A stretch of DNA of 64,000 bases from the NCBI GenBank assembly GCA_020073495.1, contig JAIQFD010000005.1:62001-126000 (forward strand). The letters are read 5' to 3'. The translations under genes were made by a program, and so were the position numbers. Source of the stretch: Terriglobia bacterium (GTDB lineage Bacteria; Acidobacteriota; Terriglobia; Terriglobales; Acidobacteriaceae). This document shows, piece after piece, positions 60,741 to 64,000 of this stretch. Positions within the stretch are counted from its first letter, which is position 1; every line of letters starts with the position of its first letter. The notes beneath the pieces are model-generated. The model was not told where the DNA came from. It did not search any database and worked only from the letters and a program-made list of their open reading frames with translations.

Positions 60741-62597
60741 ATGCGCCAGGTGTTCTGGACCGCCGCACTCATCCTATTGTTCCTGATCCCAGCTTCTTCG
60801 CAGACCTTGTCCACGACTCCCGCTGAGAAGCCGAAGGAAAGGGCCGCCGCCGGGAGCGCAGCCCCCACCGTTGCCGAGGCCGAGAAGTTCATCAAGGACG
60901 CCGAGGCCGCGCTCAGCGAAGCCACCATCAACCAGGGCCGCGCCGACTGGGTGAACCAGAATTTCATCACCGACGATACCGAGGCGATCTCCGCCGACTA
61001 CAACAACAAGCTCATCGCCGAGACCACGAAGCTGGCGGAGCAGGCCACGCGTTTCGACAAGCTGAAGCTCCCGCTCGAGGTCGCGCGCAAGTTCAAGTTG
61101 CTGAAGCTTTCGCTTCCCATGCCCGCGCCAAGCAACGCGAAAGAGCGCGAAGAGCTGACCAAGAACCAGGTTTCCATGCAGTCGGACTATGGCAAGGGCA
61201 AGTACTGCCCGCCGAGCACGCCGGACAAGTGCCTTTCGCTGGGGCAGATCGAGAAGATCATGGCTACCAGCGCCGACCCGCAACAATTGAAGGAACTGTG
61301 GGTGGGCTGGCACAAGGTGGGCGCGCCCATGCGCCAGCGGTATGCCCGCTTCGCCGAACTCTCCAACAAGGGCGCGCGCGAGATGGGCTTCCCCGACGTC
61401 GGCGCCATGTGGCGCTCCAACTACGACATGACCCCCGACCAGTTCGAGCAGGAGGTCGAGCGCCTGTGGCAACAGGTGAAACCGCTCTACCTGTCGCTGC
61501 ACGCGTACGTACGGGCGCAGCTGGTCAAGAAGTACGGCCCCCAGGTGGTCCCGCCGGACGGCATGATCCCTGCCCACCTGCTGGGAAACATGTGGGCGCA
61601 GGAGTGGGGCAACATCTATCCGTTGGTCGCGCCCGCCGACGCCGACAAGGGCTACGACCTGACCAAGCTGCTGGAAGAGAAAAAAACCACGCCCATCCAA
61701 CTGGTGAAGTACGGCGAGGGATTCTTCACCTCGCTCGGTTTCGATCCGCTTCCCAGGACGTTCTGGGAACGCTCGCTGCTCGTGAAGCCGCAGGACCGCG
61801 ACGTCGTCTGCCACGCCAGCGCGTGGGACCTTGATCTCCAGGAAGATGTCCGGCTCAAGATGTGCATCCAGGTCCGTGACGAGGACTTCATCACTGTCCA
61901 TCACGAGCTGGGGCACAACTTCTACCAGCGCGCCTATCGCAAGCAGCCCTTCTTCTTTCAGGACAGCGCCAACGACGGCTTCCATGAGGCCATCGGCGAC
62001 ACCATGGCGCTCTCCGCGGTCAGGCCCGAGTACCTGCACCAGGTCGGCCTGCTACCGCAGGTGCCGCAGACTTCGAGCGACATCGGCTTTCTATTGAAAG
62101 AGGCGTTGGATAAGGTCGCGTTCCTGCCCTTCGGGCGACGCGTCGACCTGTGGCGATGGCAGGTCTTCAACGGCAAGATCAAGCCGCAGGATTACGAGAA
62201 GGCCTGGTGGGACATGATCAACAAGTACCAGGGGCTCTCGGCGCCTGTCCCGCGCACCGAAGCCGACTTCGATCCCGGCGCCAAGTACCACATTCCCGCG
62301 AACACACCGTACGCGCGGTACTTCCTGGCGCGGATCTACCAGTTCCAGTTCCAGCGCGCGTTGTGCAAGAAGGCCGCCTACAGCGGGCCGCTGCACCGCT
62401 GCTCTATCTACGGCAACAAGGCAGCGGGCGATCTGCTTAAGAAGGCGCTGGTAATGGGCAAAAGCCGTCCCTGGCAGGAGGTCATGTTCGAATTGACCGG
62501 TGAGAAGGAAGGCGACGCTTCTGCGATGATGGAATACTTCGCTCCGCTCAAGCAGTGGCTCGACGAGCAGAACAAGGGACAGAAGATCAGCTGGTGA
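60741..62597 (+). CDS. M2-family (angiotensin-converting-enzyme-like) zinc peptidase
   Basis: 618 residues from the ATG at 60741, which has GGAGG at 8 nt; a GTG at 60732 overlaps that site and is rejected. A signal peptide ends near SSQ. The zinc-binding His388-Glu389-Leu-Gly-His392 (VHHELGHNF) and the downstream Glu of FHEAIGDTM are intact. The family removes C-terminal dipeptides from peptides in the periplasm or outside. A C-terminal PWQEVMFELTGE helix and the length match the family. It stands alone, divergent from lpdA. Confidence 0.9.
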   Translation: MRQVFWTAALILLFLIPASSQTLSTTPAEKPKERAAAGSAAPTVAEAEKFIKDAEAALSEATINQGRADWVNQNFITDDTEAISADYNNKLIAETTKLAEQATRFDKLKLPLEVARKFKLLKLSLPMPAPSNAKEREELTKNQVSMQSDYGKGKYCPPSTPDKCLSLGQIEKIMATSADPQQLKELWVGWHKVGAPMRQRYARFAELSNKGAREMGFPDVGAMWRSNYDMTPDQFEQEVERLWQQVKPLYLSLHAYVRAQLVKKYGPQVVPPDGMIPAHLLGNMWAQEWGNIYPLVAPADADKGYDLTKLLEEKKTTPIQLVKYGEGFFTSLGFDPLPRTFWERSLLVKPQDRDVVCHASAWDLDLQEDVRLKMCIQVRDEDFITVHHELGHNFYQRAYRKQPFFFQDSANDGFHEAIGDTMALSAVRPEYLHQVGLLPQVPQTSSDIGFLLKEALDKVAFLPFGRRVDLWRWQVFNGKIKPQDYEKAWWDMINKYQGLSAPVPRTEADFDPGAKYHIPANTPYARYFLARIYQFQFQRALCKKAAYSGPLHRCSIYGNKAAGDLLKKALVMGKSRPWQEVMFELTGEKEGDASAMMEYFAPLKQWLDEQNKGQKISW

Positions 62598-62614
62598 TCA
62601 GGTTGGCACAGAAG

Positions 62615-62640
62615 AAGGGCACGGTCGTTGCCGTGCCCTT
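62615..62640. terminator. Bidirectional terminator between M2 peptidase and hemB
   Basis: A 10-bp stem (62615-62624 with 62631-62640) and a 6-nt loop, followed by TGATTTTT on the plus strand and TTCTTCTG on the minus strand. It sits 18 nt after the peptidase stop and 20 nt from the hemB stop. Confidence 0.85.
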
Positions 62641-62659
62641 TGATTTTTCTCTGCAACGG

Positions 62660-63694
62660 TCAGCCCAGTAGTTTTGCGGCGTCCTTCGCGAAATAGGTCA
62701 GGATGATGCTCGCCCCGGCACGCTGGATCGATTGCAGCGACTCCAGCATGATCCGGTTCTTGTCCACCCAGTTGTTCTGTGCGGCGGCCATGATCATGGC
62801 GTACTCGCCGGAGACCTGGTAAGCCGCCAGCGGCACATCAAAACGCTGGCGCGCTGCGTGGATCACGTCCAGGTAGGGCATCGCCGGCTTCACCATGACC
62901 ATGTCGGCGCCCTCGGCCAGGTCGAGCTCGATCTCGTGCAGCGCTTCGCGCAGGTTGGCGCCATCCATCTGGTAAGAGCGGCGGTCGCCGAACTGCGGCG
63001 CCGAGTCCGCTGCCTCGCGGAACGGCCCGTAAAACGCCGAAGCGAACTTGGCCGCATAGGACAGGATGGGGATGTTGGTGAACCCATTCTCGTCGAGCGC
63101 CTTGCGGATGGCAGCCACGCGCCCATCCATCATGTCGGAGGGCGCGATAATGTCCATTCCGGCGCGCGCCTGCGACACCGCGGTCTTGGCCAGGATCTCC
63201 AACGTGGCGTCGTTGACGATCTCATACTCGGCGACGGCGGGGGGCGGAGCTGCGGCTACCGCAGCGCCCAGCGACTGCGCCGTGGTGCTCTTGCGCACGA
63301 TCCCGCAGTGTCCGTGGCTCATGTACTCGCAGAGGCACACATCCCCAACGACGATCAGCCCCGGCACCTCGCGTTTGATGGCCCGCGTCGCCTGTTGTAC
63401 GATTCCGTCGGTCGCCCAGGCGCCGGTTGCCATCTCGTCTTTCGACTCGGGCAGGCCGAAGAGGATGACCGCAGGCACTCCCAGCGACTTGACCTCGCGC
63501 GCCTCCTTGACCGCTTCATCGACCGAAAGGTTGTAAACCCCGGGCATGGAGCGCACTTCTTTGCGCACACCCTCCCCCGGGCAAACGAACATCGGGTACA
63601 CGAAACCTTCAGGAGTAAGACGGGTTTCACGCACCAGCGACCGCATCTGGTCGGTCCGCCGGAGCCTGCGCATACGAGTGATAGGGAAGGACAT
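62660..63694 (-). CDS. hemB: Delta-aminolevulinic acid dehydratase (porphobilinogen synthase)
   Basis: 344 residues. The zinc-binding cysteines Cys120, Cys122 and Cys130 ([13 protein letters not shown]) mark a zinc-dependent enzyme. The two active-site lysines are Lys216 ([14 protein letters not shown]) and Lys269 ([11 protein letters not shown]). It joins two 5-aminolevulinate molecules into porphobilinogen for haem and cobalamin synthesis. No other haem gene is beside it. Confidence 0.95.
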   Translation of the reverse strand: MSFPITRMRRLRRTDQMRSLVRETRLTPEGFVYPMFVCPGEGVRKEVRSMPGVYNLSVDEAVKEAREVKSLGVPAVILFGLPESKDEMATGAWATDGIVQQATRAIKREVPGLIVVGDVCLCEYMSHGHCGIVRKSTTAQSLGAAVAAAPPPAVAEYEIVNDATLEILAKTAVSQARAGMDIIAPSDMMDGRVAAIRKALDENGFTNIPILSYAAKFASAFYGPFREAADSAPQFGDRRSYQMDGANLREALHEIELDLAEGADMVMVKPAMPYLDVIHAARQRFDVPLAAYQVSGEYAMIMAAAQNNWVDKNRIMLESLQSIQRAGASIILTYFAKDAAKLLG

Positions 63695-63793
63695 GACGGC
63701 TTCATTCTAGCACCCGGGTCGGCACAAGAAATGCGTTCCAAGCCTGTATTTACGCGGTTCCGGGTACCTTTGTAACTATTGAATTCAGGGCAT

Positions 63794-64000
63794 TTGCGGC
63801 TACCATGCTCCAGAAGGGGCCCTACGTCTAAGCGAGCCAAATCGTGGCTCATCCCGCCGATGTTGCTGGTCGGCGTCTATGCTGTGGTGTCCGTCACGGC
63901 CCCGCCGAGCTATGCCCTGACCGTTTTCGGTGACATTGCCCAGGAACTGATGGCCCTGGGTGTGCTCGCCGCCATGGCGGCCAACATCGGCCAGGACCGC
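63794..64000 (+). CDS. Membrane protein, N-terminal part only
   Basis: A frame open to the window edge, with about 69 codons visible. It reads KRAKSWLIPPMLLVGVYAVVS then APPSYALTVFGDIAQELMALG: two hydrophobic helices separated by a short loop, as at the N-terminus of multi-spanning sensor proteins (histidine kinase or GGDEF). The start is uncertain; a TTG at 63794 or an internal ATG is possible. The fragment is too short to name. Confidence 0.4.
   Translation, partial: MRLPCSRRGPTSKRAKSWLIPPMLLVGVYAVVSVTAPPSYALTVFGDIAQELMALGVLAAMAANIGQDR

Noticed and set aside
1-64000. tRNA, rRNA or other structured RNA genes
   Set aside because: I saw no cloverleaf with a GTTCGANTC-type T arm in the gaps and no rRNA signature. 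A covariance-model search would be needed to exclude small ncRNAs.

Overview
The window is GC-rich, gene-dense bacterial chromosome with no rRNA, tRNA or CRISPR array. Gene content points to the phylum Acidobacteriota (inference): a ~1,250-residue carboxypeptidase-regulatory/TonB-type receptor, BamA followed by a Skp-like chaperone, an M2 (ACE-like) peptidase, an M28 peptidase, a CarD regulator and a six-gene pyruvate dehydrogenase operon containing lipB and an Rsm22-like gene. Several starts are TTG or GTG, and strongly paired hairpin terminators separate convergent genes.

Layout. 1-9.5 kb: the end of an RND efflux pump, an M28 peptidase, bamA/skp and a molybdopterin oxidoreductase. 9.5-14 kb: translation genes (frr; rplM-rpsI-rpsB-tsf-pyrH on the minus strand). 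14-19 kb: envelope genes (FtsX-type permease, lipoprotein, mltG, AI-2E transporter) and ruvX. 19-32 kb: carD, greA plus a CDP-alcohol phosphotransferase, asnA head-to-head with an asparaginase, the TonB-type receptor, a Met/Cys PLP enzyme, a LysM lytic transglycosylase, a histone-H1-like protein under a consensus promoter, and a divergent folD. 32.2-53.5 kb: a virion-like island. 53.5-63.7 kb: the PDH operon (lpdA-lipB-pdhA-pdhB-rsm22-like-pdhC), an M2 peptidase and hemB; a truncated membrane-protein gene lies at the right edge.

The island holds an S24-type repressor with a sigma-70-like promoter, a one-finger C2H2 microprotein, a zinc-ribbon protein, a sigma-region-4-like protein, a tyrosine phosphatase, two large exported beta-helix proteins, TerL, portal, protease, scaffold-like protein, major capsid, connectors, tail proteins, a holin-like protein and a glucosaminidase. 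I see no integrase, replication gene or tape measure, so a domesticated or gene-transfer-agent-like element is as plausible as a prophage. Between terL and portal sits a translationally coupled trio: HipA-like kinase, DUF3037 protein, four-helix membrane protein. This is my best candidate for an undescribed system.

A second signal is structural. Gaps in the island and in the ribosomal operon contain elements built of imperfect 7-nt words, often turning from one word to its inverse so the element can fold. The word differs at each site but the period does not. One such element lies in frame inside the capsid-protease gene. A related CCGCAGAGA/CACGGAGA palindrome family occupies other gaps.
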